Source: Streptomyces sp. MA5143a
GTDB lineage: Bacteria; Actinomycetota; Actinomycetes; Streptomycetales; Streptomycetaceae
Direction of reading: 5' to 3'
Length of the DNA: 64,000 bases
Assembly: GCF_900290235.1 (NCBI RefSeq)
Contig: NZ_OLMK01000127.1
Coordinates: forward strand, 1-64,000
The notes under the pieces are model-generated. The model was given only the letters and a program-made list of their open reading frames with translations. It was not told the DNA's origin and did no database searches. The position numbers were made by a program, and so were the translations under genes. This document shows, piece after piece, positions 50,198 to 58,768 of the stretch (within the stretch, counting starts at the first letter, position 1; each line of letters opens with the position of its first letter).

Positions 50198-51382
50198 TCA
50201 GTACCAGGCCCCCGGGGAGCGGACGAGGACGCCCATGGCCAGCCACCGCCGCAGATCGTCATCCGGTGCCGTGCCCTGCCGGACCGCGGAGAGCTCGGCG
50301 TCGCTCGGGCGACGGAGGCTGTCCAGATACGCGAAGGGGCGGACGTACTCGGCCACGAACTTCTCCGACGGCCACGCCGGGGAGGCACCACTGAGCAACG
50401 GATTCACCGTGATGCCGCCGCGTCGGGACGGAGCCGGGACGGGGAGGATTCCCACGGGGTCCGTGGGAGGTTCACCGGCCACGAAGGCGAACGCCTGGGC
50501 GGCGCTCCCGGAGGTGGCGGCGAGCGGCCGTGGCGGCCGCTGCTCCAGCCACGCGCTGGTCATCTCGGCGTCGTCGTAGACGGAACTCGGGGCGAGCAGA
50601 CGTGTGTACTCACCGAGCGTGAGTGGGTGCCCCGGGGAGAAGTTCTCGGCTTCCCCGTTGTGTGCGTGGCCGATGAGCAGCCTCCCGGACGACGCGACAC
50701 GTCGCATCTCCGAGAGGGCGCCCGGGATGTCGGACAGGTAGTGCAGGCAGTCGTGCCCGAGGACGGTGTCGACCGAGCCGGAGGACAGCGGGAACGGCCC
50801 GTTCGCGTCGAAACACACCGAGACGCGCCCGGTACGCAGGTAACGCCGGGACAGCCAGAGATGTGAGAAGACCACGTCGGAGCAGAGGGAGTCGCCCCCG
50901 CCCATCCGTTCCCAGTGGGCGGTCAGATGGCCGAGTCCGGCGCCGATCTCCAGGATGCTCCGGTGGCGCGGGGCCCGCCAATGAAGGAGGGAGAGCCCGC
51001 TGAGATACGTGGGAATGATCCACCGGTGCTCGAAGTACCATCCCAGCCCTCCGTACCCGAGCAACTCGATGCTCTCGTGGAAGGACAGCCCCGTGCGCAA
51101 CGCCTCACGCACGTCGCGGGGGTCGGGCGCGGGGATGTCCGCGCTGCGACGGTCGCCCAGCAACAGGGCGAGTGCCTGCTCGCGCCGGTCTCGTCGGATG
51201 AGCGACACGACCTCGTCGACCAGGGCCTCCCGGCCCACCCGCAGGTAGTAGCAGTCGTCGAAATGGGGCCACAGGCGTTCGCCGTCGCTCAGCAGGTTCG
51301 CCGCCACGGGGCGCAGGGCTTCGCCGTTGGTCGGGCTGATCAGCTTCAGCGGTGCCCCCGCCGACGTCGTGACCGTACTCAT
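50198..51382 (-). CDS. SAM-dependent methyltransferase-like protein 1
   Basis: A 394-residue protein. A short N-terminal segment LKLISPTNGEALRP resembles the small Trm112-like region found before some natural-product methyltransferases. The Rossmann core has motif I as ILEIGAGLGHLTAHW (about 142-156), then SDVVFSHLWLSRRY and a motif IV-like LGHDCLHYLSDIPGALSEMRRV. About 130 C-terminal residues are unassigned. ATG 51382 overlaps the next upstream gene by 4 nt. I infer O- or N-methylation of the pathway product; the acceptor is unknown. Confidence 0.82.
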   Translation of the reverse strand: MSTVTTSAGAPLKLISPTNGEALRPVAANLLSDGERLWPHFDDCYYLRVGREALVDEVVSLIRRDRREQALALLLGDRRSADIPAPDPRDVREALRTGLSFHESIELLGYGGLGWYFEHRWIIPTYLSGLSLLHWRAPRHRSILEIGAGLGHLTAHWERMGGGDSLCSDVVFSHLWLSRRYLRTGRVSVCFDANGPFPLSSGSVDTVLGHDCLHYLSDIPGALSEMRRVASSGRLLIGHAHNGEAENFSPGHPLTLGEYTRLLAPSSVYDDAEMTSAWLEQRPPRPLAATSGSAAQAFAFVAGEPPTDPVGILPVPAPSRRGGITVNPLLSGASPAWPSEKFVAEYVRPFAYLDSLRRPSDAELSAVRQGTAPDDDLRRWLAMGVLVRSPGAWY

Positions 51383-52170
51383 CGATGAATCTCCACGCAG
51401 GCCATGTGGTAGGTCAGTCCGGAGGAGTTGCCCAATCGCTGTCCGTCGGGCGCCGGCACGATCCTGCTGGACAGGCCGTCGGCCGGAGCGGTGGCCGGGT
51501 AGCCCAGGGTCGCCACCTTCGGATAGTGGTAGGCCCAGGACCGGACGCGCCCCCCAAGGAACGCGTCATAGGTCTGCTGGGAGAGCACGTTCCAGCCGGG
51601 CAGCCACTCCTCGCTCCCGCCGGCGTAGCGCAGACGGCAGATCAGATCCACCGGCGACGGGTTCAACGGGCCGTAGAGGACCGCGACACCCCCGGGAGCG
51701 ACCAGCCGCAGCACCTGGGGAAGCCACTGGTCCAGGGAGTCGAAGTGACTGGGGATCGTCAGAGCGGTCACGACGTCGAACTCTTCGGACGGGAGGGACC
51801 GCGGTGTGCAGATGTCGGCGACGGAGAACCTCCCCTCCGGGACAGCCGCCGTAGCCGCGTCGACGAGCTCGGGAAGGACGTCGATCCCGCTGACGTCCCA
51901 TCCTGGACACCGCTCGATGACGTACCGGGCGAAGGCGCCGTTGGCGCAGCCCACGTCCAGCAGACGGAGGCTCTCGTCGCGACGCCGGTTCCCCGCCGCG
52001 AGTTCGAGAACGGGGCCGAAGTACGGCCGGTCGGTGGTGCGCGGGTCGCGATCGAGATAGCGGAGGTCGATCGAACGGGTTCCCTCGGGGTGACGCCATC
52101 CGGGCTCCCAGGCCCCGCGGCCGGTGGACGCCGGGCTCGGTTCGGCGGTGGTGCGGTCCGGTGTCGCCAT
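51379..52170 (-). CDS. Class I SAM-dependent methyltransferase 2
   Basis: A 263-residue class I methyltransferase. Motif I is LLDVGCANGAFARYV at about 70-84, followed by GIDVLPELVDAA and FSVADICTP, and post-motif FDVVTALTIPSHFDSLDQWLPQVLRLVAPGGVAVLYG (about 130-167). The Gly-Cys-Ala-Asn-Gly motif is typical of small-molecule methyltransferases. It overlaps the next gene by 4 nt and shares a base with the stop of the flavoenzyme gene upstream (TGATG), so it is tightly coupled. The substrate is unknown. Confidence 0.9.
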   Translation of the reverse strand: MATPDRTTAEPSPASTGRGAWEPGWRHPEGTRSIDLRYLDRDPRTTDRPYFGPVLELAAGNRRRDESLRLLDVGCANGAFARYVIERCPGWDVSGIDVLPELVDAATAAVPEGRFSVADICTPRSLPSEEFDVVTALTIPSHFDSLDQWLPQVLRLVAPGGVAVLYGPLNPSPVDLICRLRYAGGSEEWLPGWNVLSQQTYDAFLGGRVRSWAYHYPKVATLGYPATAPADGLSSRIVPAPDGQRLGNSSGLTYHMACVEIHR

Positions 52171-53252
52171 CAGTGGCCACCCTCCCCTGTCAGCAGCTCA
52201 CCCAGGGCCGAGGAGCGCTGTACACCGACGTTGGCGTGCGAGCTCGCCGCGAGAACGTCACGGAGGTGGCGCTGCACGGGGAGAGTGGTGAAGTTGGCGC
52301 GGGAACCGGCCAGGACGAACACCGCCTGGGTCACCGATGCGGCCGTGCGGCAGACGGCCCGGGCCAGTGCCGAGATCTCGGTTTCCGTCCAGCCGTCCAC
52401 CGCCGCGCCGTCCCACACCTGGGCGGTCGCGCGATCGAGAGCGGCCTCGGCCATCACCAGCCGGCCGGCCTGTTCGCCGAGCTCCACCGTGCGGTGGTCG
52501 CGGGCACCCCGCAGGAGCTCACCCACCTCACGCAGGCCGCCACGGGCCAGCCCGACACACACCGCCGCCATGTGGAGCGCGAAGCTCATACGGTGGGGGA
52601 GCAGATCGTGCCGCGTGAGCACCGCGCTCTCGTCGAACCTGTCGAGGGGATACAACTGCTCCGGCCCCACCGCCACGTCGTCCACGGCAGCGGAGTGACT
52701 CCCGGTGGCGGACAGGCCCATGACCTGCCAGGTGCGGTCGACCTTGAGATCGTCGGCAGGCAGGACCACACCGACGGTCTCCCGTGTCCTCTCGTCCGTG
52801 CAGTGGACCAGAACCCATTGGGCGTGGCACACGCCACTGAGATAGTTCCAACGACCGCTCACCCTGAGCACGCCCGCGTCGTCGCGCACGCTGCCGCTGC
52901 CCGCCGATGTGGCGGAGACGAGGGAACCGGGGTCGTCGAGGATTCGGTCGCGCGCCCCCGGGGTCAGCCGGGGCAGGATGAGGTTGCCCTGGGACCACAC
53001 CATGATCAGCCAGGCCGTGGAGCCGTCGAGCTCGGCGACCGCTCTCAGCGTGCGGGTGAAGTCCGGCAGGGACTCCTCGGATCCGCCGTACGCCGTACTC
53101 ATGACGCGGCGTGTGAGGCCGCTGCGGCGCAGTTCGGTGACGACGCCGGCGGGCAGCCGGTCGCCGTCGTGCTCCCGGAGTGCGCGGATCTCGGCGCCGA
53201 GTGAGGCCGAAAGCCCCACGAACTCGAGGTCGTTGCTCGTTGTGGTCGACAC
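52170..53252 (-). CDS. Acyl-CoA-dehydrogenase-fold flavoprotein (possible group D monooxygenase)
   Basis: A 360-residue protein with the Acyl-CoA_dh N, middle and C-terminal domains. The segment LRVSGRWNYLSGVCHAQWVLVHC at about 129-151 and GSTAWLIMVW at about 76-85 resemble the HsaA/HpaB/KijD3-type flavin-dependent hydroxylases more than fatty-acyl dehydrogenases, and the usual catalytic Glu is not obvious. In the setting of a nucleotide-sugar dehydrogenase and an aminotransferase, hydroxylation of a sugar amine or aryl group is a reasonable inference. A free flavin reductase is not in the window. Confidence 0.8.
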   Translation of the reverse strand: MSTTTSNDLEFVGLSASLGAEIRALREHDGDRLPAGVVTELRRSGLTRRVMSTAYGGSEESLPDFTRTLRAVAELDGSTAWLIMVWSQGNLILPRLTPGARDRILDDPGSLVSATSAGSGSVRDDAGVLRVSGRWNYLSGVCHAQWVLVHCTDERTRETVGVVLPADDLKVDRTWQVMGLSATGSHSAAVDDVAVGPEQLYPLDRFDESAVLTRHDLLPHRMSFALHMAAVCVGLARGGLREVGELLRGARDHRTVELGEQAGRLVMAEAALDRATAQVWDGAAVDGWTETEISALARAVCRTAASVTQAVFVLAGSRANFTTLPVQRHLRDVLAASSHANVGVQRSSALGELLTGEGGH

Positions 53253-53274
53253 GGTTTCTCCTCTGTCGGCTTCC

Positions 53275-53994
53275 TCAGGGATCTGTGGGGCGCAGGGCCG
53301 CGTGAGCGATCGCGTCGATGTGCGCCACGGTGGTGTCGAGCCACGGCACCCGGGCGGGCTCGCTGTCGTCGAGGAGGAGGTTCAGTTCGGTGCACGCGAG
53401 GATCACTGCCTCGGCACCACGAGCCGTCGCGTCCTCTCCGAGCCTTCGCAGCCACTGGCCGGATTCCGGCACGACATGCCCGAGGCACAGTTCCGAGTAG
53501 ATGATCCTGTCCAGCTCCCGCTGTGCCTCCGCTCCGAGATCGACGACCTCTATGCCACCGGTGGCGAACGCGTCGGCGAAGGCGGGCATCGACGTGGTGG
53601 TGCTCGTGCCCAGGAGGGCGACCCGGGAGCGTCCGTCGAGGGCGTCGACGGTGGCGTCGACGAGGCTGACGAACGGCAGGGACGAGTACCGGGGTATCGC
53701 GTCGGAGACCGCGTGCATCGTGTTGCAGGCCATGGCCAGGAACTCCGCGCCGGCCGCCTCCAGGGCGGCGGCGGCTTCCCCCACCAGGCGACCTGCTTCC
53801 TGCCAGTCACCCTGGAGCTGGGCCTGCTCGACGAAGTGGTAGTCGGCGGACCACACGATGAGGTGCGCGGAGTGAGATCCGCCGAGAACCGCGGCCGTGC
53901 GGCGGTTCAGCTCGCGGTAGTAGGTGATGGTGGAGGGCCAGCTCATTCCGCCGAGGAGGCCGATCTTTCGCGTCGGGAGGTCGCTCCCGGTCAT
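53275..53994 (-). CDS. Aspartate/glutamate racemase family protein
   Basis: A 239-residue cofactor-independent racemase fold. The two catalytic cysteines are C90 in MACNTMH and C201 in LACTELN, and the N-terminal IGLLGGMSWPSTITYYRELN is the standard opening of the family. It should interconvert D- and L-aspartate or glutamate, or act on a related acid. Its place in the operon suggests supply of a D-amino acid building block for the AMP-dependent ligase. ATG 53994; it is 22 bp from the flavoprotein gene. Confidence 0.9.
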   Translation of the reverse strand: MTGSDLPTRKIGLLGGMSWPSTITYYRELNRRTAAVLGGSHSAHLIVWSADYHFVEQAQLQGDWQEAGRLVGEAAAALEAAGAEFLAMACNTMHAVSDAIPRYSSLPFVSLVDATVDALDGRSRVALLGTSTTTSMPAFADAFATGGIEVVDLGAEAQRELDRIIYSELCLGHVVPESGQWLRRLGEDATARGAEAVILACTELNLLLDDSEPARVPWLDTTVAHIDAIAHAALRPTDP

Positions 53995-54041
53995 GCGGTC
54001 ACCTTCCGTCGCCTTCCGTCGCCTTCGTGGAACCGGCCCGA

Positions 54042-54857
54042 TCACCCCTGAGCCGGACCGCTCATCTCCTGACGGCAGCGGGCGACGAGTGACGGCAGAT
54101 GGTCCTGGTTGTCGAGGATCTGCCGGAGGTGACGCATACGTTCGGGGCCCGCGGTGGCGAGCATGGCCTCGCCGTAGTAGTTGTCGTTCCAGAAGCGGGC
54201 CATCGAGCCGATGTGGTCCCTCAGCGCCGGCAGCAGTTCTTCGGGACAGTGCTCGGTGAAGTTCATGACGAACAGCCGGCGGCCCTGCGCACCTCCGAAC
54301 GAACCGTGCTTGATGCCGTGCATGAAGACGACCACGTCCCCGGGTTCGCTGGGAATCGGTATGGCGGGCAGTTCGGACTGCTCGTGTCCCCATACCTCGG
54401 TGGCGGAATCGATGTTGCTGCTGAGTGACTTGGCGTAACTGTCGTCGAACTTGTGGCTGCCGGGGAACACCCGAAGACACCCGGAGTCGGCGCCGACCGG
54501 GTCGAGGTAGAACGCGACCTTCAGCGCCGCGAGACCTCCGGAGAACGGGTTCGAGTGATAGGTCGTGTCCCCCGCGTAGAGGTTCCCGTCCGACGAGCAG
54601 TAGTTGAAGTCGGGGCCCAGGAGCTGACTCGGAATGGTCTTGATGCGTGGGTCGTCGAGGAGGCCGCTGAGGTAGGCGTCGCGATCGATGAAGGGAACCA
54701 GGCACGCCCGCTTCCCCGGCGTCCGCTCGCGGCCCGACCTTTCCCACACGGATTCGAACGCCGCGGTGATCCGCCCGATCTCCTTCTTCATCAGACCGGG
54801 AAGATGAAGAAACCCGAACGTCTCGAAAAACCGTACCTGGGTGGCGTCAAGAGTCAT
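54042..54857 (-). CDS. Phytanoyl-CoA dioxygenase family oxygenase with altered facial triad
   Basis: A 271-residue cupin-fold Fe(II)/2-oxoglutarate oxygenase. KVAFYLDPVGADSGCLRVFPGSH (about 113-135) is the family core, H184 is the likely distal His (HGIKHGSFGG), and R193/R194 can bind 2-oxoglutarate. The proximal motif reads H101-S-N103, where relatives have HxD, so the iron carboxylate is replaced by Asn. This could mean altered chemistry or loss of activity. ATG 54857 follows GAAGG; a run of 12 C (coding strand) lies 20-31 bp upstream. It is the only operon gene with a sizeable leader. Confidence 0.85.
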   Translation of the reverse strand: MTLDATQVRFFETFGFLHLPGLMKKEIGRITAAFESVWERSGRERTPGKRACLVPFIDRDAYLSGLLDDPRIKTIPSQLLGPDFNYCSSDGNLYAGDTTYHSNPFSGGLAALKVAFYLDPVGADSGCLRVFPGSHKFDDSYAKSLSSNIDSATEVWGHEQSELPAIPIPSEPGDVVVFMHGIKHGSFGGAQGRRLFVMNFTEHCPEELLPALRDHIGSMARFWNDNYYGEAMLATAGPERMRHLRQILDNQDHLPSLVARCRQEMSGPAQG

Positions 54858-54876
54858 GGGTGCACCTTCGTCTTTC

Positions 54877-54888
54877 GGGGGGGGGGGG
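54877..54888. repeat. 12-base G/C homopolymer in the PhyH leader
   Basis: An uninterrupted run of 12 G on the plus strand lies 20-31 bp upstream of the oxygenase ATG. Such a tract can slip during replication and alter promoter spacing or mRNA leader structure. A sequencing length error is possible. Confidence 0.8.
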
Positions 54889-54957
54889 AAGAGAAATGGA
54901 GGGTTCGCTGGAGAAATGGGGGAGTGTTCGGCACCGGCCCGGCGCGGCCCGTGTGCC

Positions 54958-55005
54958 GGGATTCATGTCGGCATTCATGCCGGGATTCATGTCGGCATTC
55001 ATGCC
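54958..55005. repeat. Two perfect tandem copies of a 24-bp unit
   Basis: Each 24-bp unit (54958-54981, 54982-55005) is itself two related 12-bp halves, GGGATTCATGTC and GGCATTCATGCC. The right copy overlaps the stop codon of the AMP-dependent ligase (54999-55001). It lies in the leader region of the PhyH gene on the minus strand. Confidence 0.85.
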
Positions 55006-56531
55006 GGTATGCGCCGGACCCGCGCCGCAGCCGCCCGGCGGTCGACCTTGCCCGTCTCGCCCAGGGGCAGGCGGTTCACGATGTGGAACGTGTCGGGAAT
55101 CTTTCCTGGCTCCAAGTGAGCCTTGCCCCACTGTCGCAGTTCTTCGGGAGCAGGCGAGTCGCCTTCCAGAGCGATGAGGAGATGAATCCGCTCGCCGAGG
55201 ACGTCGTCGGGGACGCCGACCGCTATGCAGTCGGTCCAGGAAGGATTTTCGGCGTAGGCGGACTCGATCTCGAGGGGCGATACCTTGACCGCACCACGGG
55301 AGATCATGGTCTTCTCCCGCCCGACGATTTCCACACGGCCGTCCGGTCGTAGCCTGCCGACATCCCCGGTACGGAACCAGCCGTCCGGTTCGGATGGGTG
55401 CGTGGCCTCGTCGGAGGAGAGATAGCCGGACATCAGGAAGGGGGTTTTGATGCAGATCTCCCCGGCTTCGCCCGGAGCCGCGTCGATCCGGCAGGACACA
55501 CCGGGACTTGGCGTGCCGATCGTGCCGGCGCCCTCCGCGTAGTGCTCCGCCCGCAGTATGAGATCGGAGGTCGAGGTCTCACTGAGGCCGTAGACGTCGG
55601 TGATCGACGAACCGGGATAGCGTTGCTGCACCTTCCGGCCCAGTCCCGCCGAGAGCGGCTCGCCCCCCGTGATCCACAGGCCCGGCCCGACGTCGCCGCG
55701 GGCCGCCGCGTCGATGGCGGGACCGGAACCGGCCACCCGCAGCAGCATGCGGAGCATGGTGGGGACCACGGCCACACGGTCGATGTCCCCCTCGGACAGC
55801 CGTGCGCTCACCTTCCTGGCGCTGAAGGCCGGGAGCACTTCGAGCACCCCGCCTGTCAGGAGCGTCAACAGCGATGTCCACTGTCCGAAGGTGAAGTTCA
55901 ACTGCAGTACATGCAGTGCGCGTTGCCCCGGGCGGAAGCCGAGGACCGACTGGATGGCCATGAGTTTGTTCGCGAAGGCGGCATGGGCCAGCTCGATTGC
56001 CTTGGGCTCACTGGTCGACCCGGACGAGAACGCCACCAGCGCCGTGTCCTGCTTCACCTCGACCGGCGCGCGAGGAGCGTCGAGCTCGACGACCTGGAGC
56101 CCCTCGCGCGGGTGCGTCACGCGCGACGGGTAGTGGCCCGCCCAGCTCGACGGCAAAGCGCCTTCGGCCGACACGATCCGCCGTGCTCCCGAACGACGCA
56201 GCACACGCTCGACCGCCTTCGGGGGGAGCGCCACATTGAGCGGAACGACCGAGCAGCCGGCGAGCCAGACACCCAACTGCGCGGCGATGTCTCCAGGGCG
56301 GTTTCCCACGGCCAGCGCGACAGTTGTACCGGGCACTGTCCCTGTCGCCGCCAGCGTCGTAGCGATTTCATCCGCCCTGGAAAGAAGCTGCTCGAAGGAC
56401 ATCGTGATGTCGCCGCATACGATTGCGGGTGAGGTACCGAATCGTCGGCATGCGTCGAGCACCAGGGAATCCACACGAGCCTTCTCGTTGAATTCCCACT
56501 TCTCGCCCGAGATGAAGCTGTACGAGGTCAC
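54999..56531 (-). CDS. AMP-dependent synthetase/ligase (stand-alone adenylating enzyme)
   Basis: A 510-residue ANL enzyme. The phosphate-binding loop is FSSGSTSEPKAIE at about 168-180, the YGLSETST motif at about 320, GWFRTGDVGRL carries the ribose-binding Asp, and the C-terminal hinge and Lys are in GREKTMISRGAVKV and LGETGKVDRR. It activates a carboxylic acid as acyl-AMP, for transfer to CoA, a carrier or an amine. No carrier protein or condensation domain is in the window. The GTG start overlaps the DUF6421 stop by 4 nt. Confidence 0.9.
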   Translation of the reverse strand: MTSYSFISGEKWEFNEKARVDSLVLDACRRFGTSPAIVCGDITMSFEQLLSRADEIATTLAATGTVPGTTVALAVGNRPGDIAAQLGVWLAGCSVVPLNVALPPKAVERVLRRSGARRIVSAEGALPSSWAGHYPSRVTHPREGLQVVELDAPRAPVEVKQDTALVAFSSGSTSEPKAIELAHAAFANKLMAIQSVLGFRPGQRALHVLQLNFTFGQWTSLLTLLTGGVLEVLPAFSARKVSARLSEGDIDRVAVVPTMLRMLLRVAGSGPAIDAAARGDVGPGLWITGGEPLSAGLGRKVQQRYPGSSITDVYGLSETSTSDLILRAEHYAEGAGTIGTPSPGVSCRIDAAPGEAGEICIKTPFLMSGYLSSDEATHPSEPDGWFRTGDVGRLRPDGRVEIVGREKTMISRGAVKVSPLEIESAYAENPSWTDCIAVGVPDDVLGERIHLLIALEGDSPAPEELRQWGKAHLEPGKIPDTFHIVNRLPLGETGKVDRRAAAARVRRIPA

Positions 56532-57940
56532 GATGGCATGCCTCCTTCGATCCGGGTCGCGCCGTCATACGCGCGACTGAGTCCACTGGATGCCGCGATC
56601 ACTCCGCCTAGCTGTTTCTTGAGGTTCTCGTAGAAGATGCTGAGTGGAAACTCATCAGGCATCGTCGCGTCGACCATTTCCCGCCTGGGGCGACTGAAAT
56701 CTAGTGCATCGGGCCCCTTCGCCCAGATCGAGCCGGGATGCGGTGGAATCGATTCAGCGATGAACTGGAAAGCAGCCCACCACTGGATGGGGCGTGGGCG
56801 GTCGACGCCATCGTGGTAGAGCACTTCGATGTCATCGCGCAGGAGCGCCACGGCCTCGGGGACGCGATCCCAGTCGAACGAGATGGCGTTGTCCATCCAC
56901 CGCATGGCACCGTGCCGGCGCAGACGGGCAAAGAGCAACTGTCCGGCGAGGCTGTCATAGTTGCGGACTCTGTCACCGGTGAGTGGGAAGCGGAAAAGGC
57001 GCTCGAACAGAACCGCGTACTGGATACGCGGGCCGAACGCGCGCGTCCCGACGTCCGCCTCGGTGGCCAGGTCCACCGCCGCGCTGAACGCGGTGAGGTC
57101 GCATCGCAGTTCCTCCAGGCCGTACATCCAGTACGGCGCGCGCTGTTTGATCATGAACGGATCGAACGGCAGCGAGCCACGACTGTGTGCCCGGTCATGG
57201 ACCAGGTCCCAGGCGGCGAACGTCTGCTCTGCCAGCCTCTGGTCAGCCAGCAGCCCGGCGGCCTCGGCGGGTACGTCGAAGCGAAGGACCCGTGCGGCCT
57301 CTGCCGCGACCAGGCGGAAACGGGCCGCCTCCCGATCGCAGAAGAGGCCACCCCATGTGAAGTGCCCCGGAGTGGCTCGCACCGCGACCGTCTCAGGGAA
57401 GAGGGTGGCGTTGTTGCCCGCGTATCCCGGGGTGTAGTCCTCCAGGGCGACCGACACGAACACCGGGTTGTCGAACCGGGTACGCTCCAGTTCGGCCAGC
57501 CATGGCGGCCACACCAGGCTCACTATCACGGCCTCGAACCGGATCTCAGCCGCCGCGTTCTGGCTGCGCATGGGGAAGAGAACCAGATGCTCGCGCCCGT
57601 CTCGGCGCTCGTCGGCGGGTGTGAAGGCAAGCAACGAGTCGAGGAAGTCGGGCCTGCTGAAGCCGCCATCGGCCCAGTGACGCAGATCGGCCGCCAGCGC
57701 GCGGTGGTAGTCGGCGTCATGGGGAAGCCGCGGGGTGAGTTCCCCGAGTGCGCCGATGACAGTGACGACAGCGCTGCGGACCTCGTCGCGGGACGGGGCC
57801 CCCTCCGCGTGGAAGGCGATCGAACCGTCCTTCGCCTGCCAGGATCTGAGGGCCTCCACCGCACCCTTGAGCACGGCCCACGCCGGATCCTTGACGACGC
57901 TCTCTTCGACGGCCGGCCATGAGCTGTCCGGTCCGGTCAC
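56528..57940 (-). CDS. DUF6421 family protein
   Basis: A 470-residue protein from GTG 57940, preceded by GAGGAGG. It matches my memory of the actinobacterial DUF6421 family: FPMRSQNA, WPPWLAELERTRFDNPVF, LEDYTPGY, LFPETVAVR, FTWGGLFCDREAARFR, WDLVHDRAHSRGSLPFDPFMIKQR and MYGLEELRCDLTAF. The WDLVHDRAHS segment (His-Asp-x-x-His) and the Glu-Glu of GLEELR look like candidate metal ligands. Family function is not known. It lies between the YggS and ligase genes, overlapping the latter, so it is likely part of the pathway. Confidence 0.8.
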   Translation of the reverse strand: MTGPDSSWPAVEESVVKDPAWAVLKGAVEALRSWQAKDGSIAFHAEGAPSRDEVRSAVVTVIGALGELTPRLPHDADYHRALAADLRHWADGGFSRPDFLDSLLAFTPADERRDGREHLVLFPMRSQNAAAEIRFEAVIVSLVWPPWLAELERTRFDNPVFVSVALEDYTPGYAGNNATLFPETVAVRATPGHFTWGGLFCDREAARFRLVAAEAARVLRFDVPAEAAGLLADQRLAEQTFAAWDLVHDRAHSRGSLPFDPFMIKQRAPYWMYGLEELRCDLTAFSAAVDLATEADVGTRAFGPRIQYAVLFERLFRFPLTGDRVRNYDSLAGQLLFARLRRHGAMRWMDNAISFDWDRVPEAVALLRDDIEVLYHDGVDRPRPIQWWAAFQFIAESIPPHPGSIWAKGPDALDFSRPRREMVDATMPDEFPLSIFYENLKKQLGGVIAASSGLSRAYDGATRIEGGMPS

Positions 57941-58001
57941 CTTGGCTCCTCCTCTGGTACGTTCCAGCAACGGCGCATCATGTGCGGGAAGGAACCTCCC
58001 C

Positions 58002-58751
58002 TCAGGCCGCCGGGTGGCGCGGGGCGCGGGTGCCGAGGATGGCCGACCCCACGCGGACATGCGTGGCGCCCGAAGCGATCGCCGCCTCCAGGTCCCCGCT
58101 CATGCCCGCGGAACGGATCACCGCGCCCGGATGGGTGTCCCGCAGACGCTCGTGCAGAACCGCGAGCGACTCGAACGCCAACGCGGGCGAGCGATCGAGC
58201 GGCGCCACCGTCATGACGCCGGCCAGTTCCAGATGAGGGGCTCGGGCGGCGACGGCGTCGGCCAGACGGGGCAGCTCGGAAGGCGCTGCGCCACCTCGGC
58301 CGGGGGCGCTGTCCAGGTTGACCTGCACCAGACAACGCAACCGCCGTTCGGCCCGCTCCGCTCCGCGGGCCAGGGCGTCGACGAGGGACAGCCGGTCGAC
58401 GGAGTGGACCAGGTCCGCGTAACGGGCCACCGAGGCGGCCTTGTTGCGCTGCAACTGACCGAGGAAGTGCCAACGCAGCGGCAGGTCCGCGGTCTCGGCG
58501 GCCTTTGCCGAGGCCTGCTGGTCCTGGTTCTCGCCGACGTCCGTGACACCGAGGGCGGCCAGGGTCCGTACGTCGGCGGCCGGCCAGGTCTTCGTCACGA
58601 CCACGAGGGTGACGTCCGAGGGATCCCGCCCCACCGCACGGCACGCGGTGTGGATGCGGGACCGCACGATGCCGACGTTGCGTTCCAGTTCGACGGCCCG
58701 TGATCGCGCGGGTGTGAAGGCCTCGGGGGGAAGGGTGGTCGAATCGCTCAC
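58002..58751 (-). CDS. YggS family pyridoxal phosphate-binding protein
   Basis: A 249-residue PLP protein of the PROSC/YggS family. The PLP Lys is K54 in VVTKTWP, and DVGENQDQQ, WHFLGQLQRNK, LVQVNLD and the C-terminal GMSGDLEAAIASGATHVRVGSAILG are conserved family blocks. The normal role is PLP homeostasis without enzymatic turnover. Start GTG 58751 is 17 bp after the aminotransferase stop with GGAG upstream; ATG 58766 is an alternative. A PLP chaperone gene next to an aminotransferase in a biosynthetic operon is unusual; Streptomyces normally carries yggS beside ftsZ. Confidence 0.9.
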   Translation of the reverse strand: MSDSTTLPPEAFTPARSRAVELERNVGIVRSRIHTACRAVGRDPSDVTLVVVTKTWPAADVRTLAALGVTDVGENQDQQASAKAAETADLPLRWHFLGQLQRNKAASVARYADLVHSVDRLSLVDALARGAERAERRLRCLVQVNLDSAPGRGGAAPSELPRLADAVAARAPHLELAGVMTVAPLDRSPALAFESLAVLHERLRDTHPGAVIRSAGMSGDLEAAIASGATHVRVGSAILGTRAPRHPAA

Positions 58752-58768
58752 AGAAAGGCACTCCATGG

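Noticed and set aside
54958..55005. CRISPR-like or protein-coding repeat
   Set aside because: There are only two copies with no spacers, and they straddle the end of the ligase gene; it is a simple tandem duplication.
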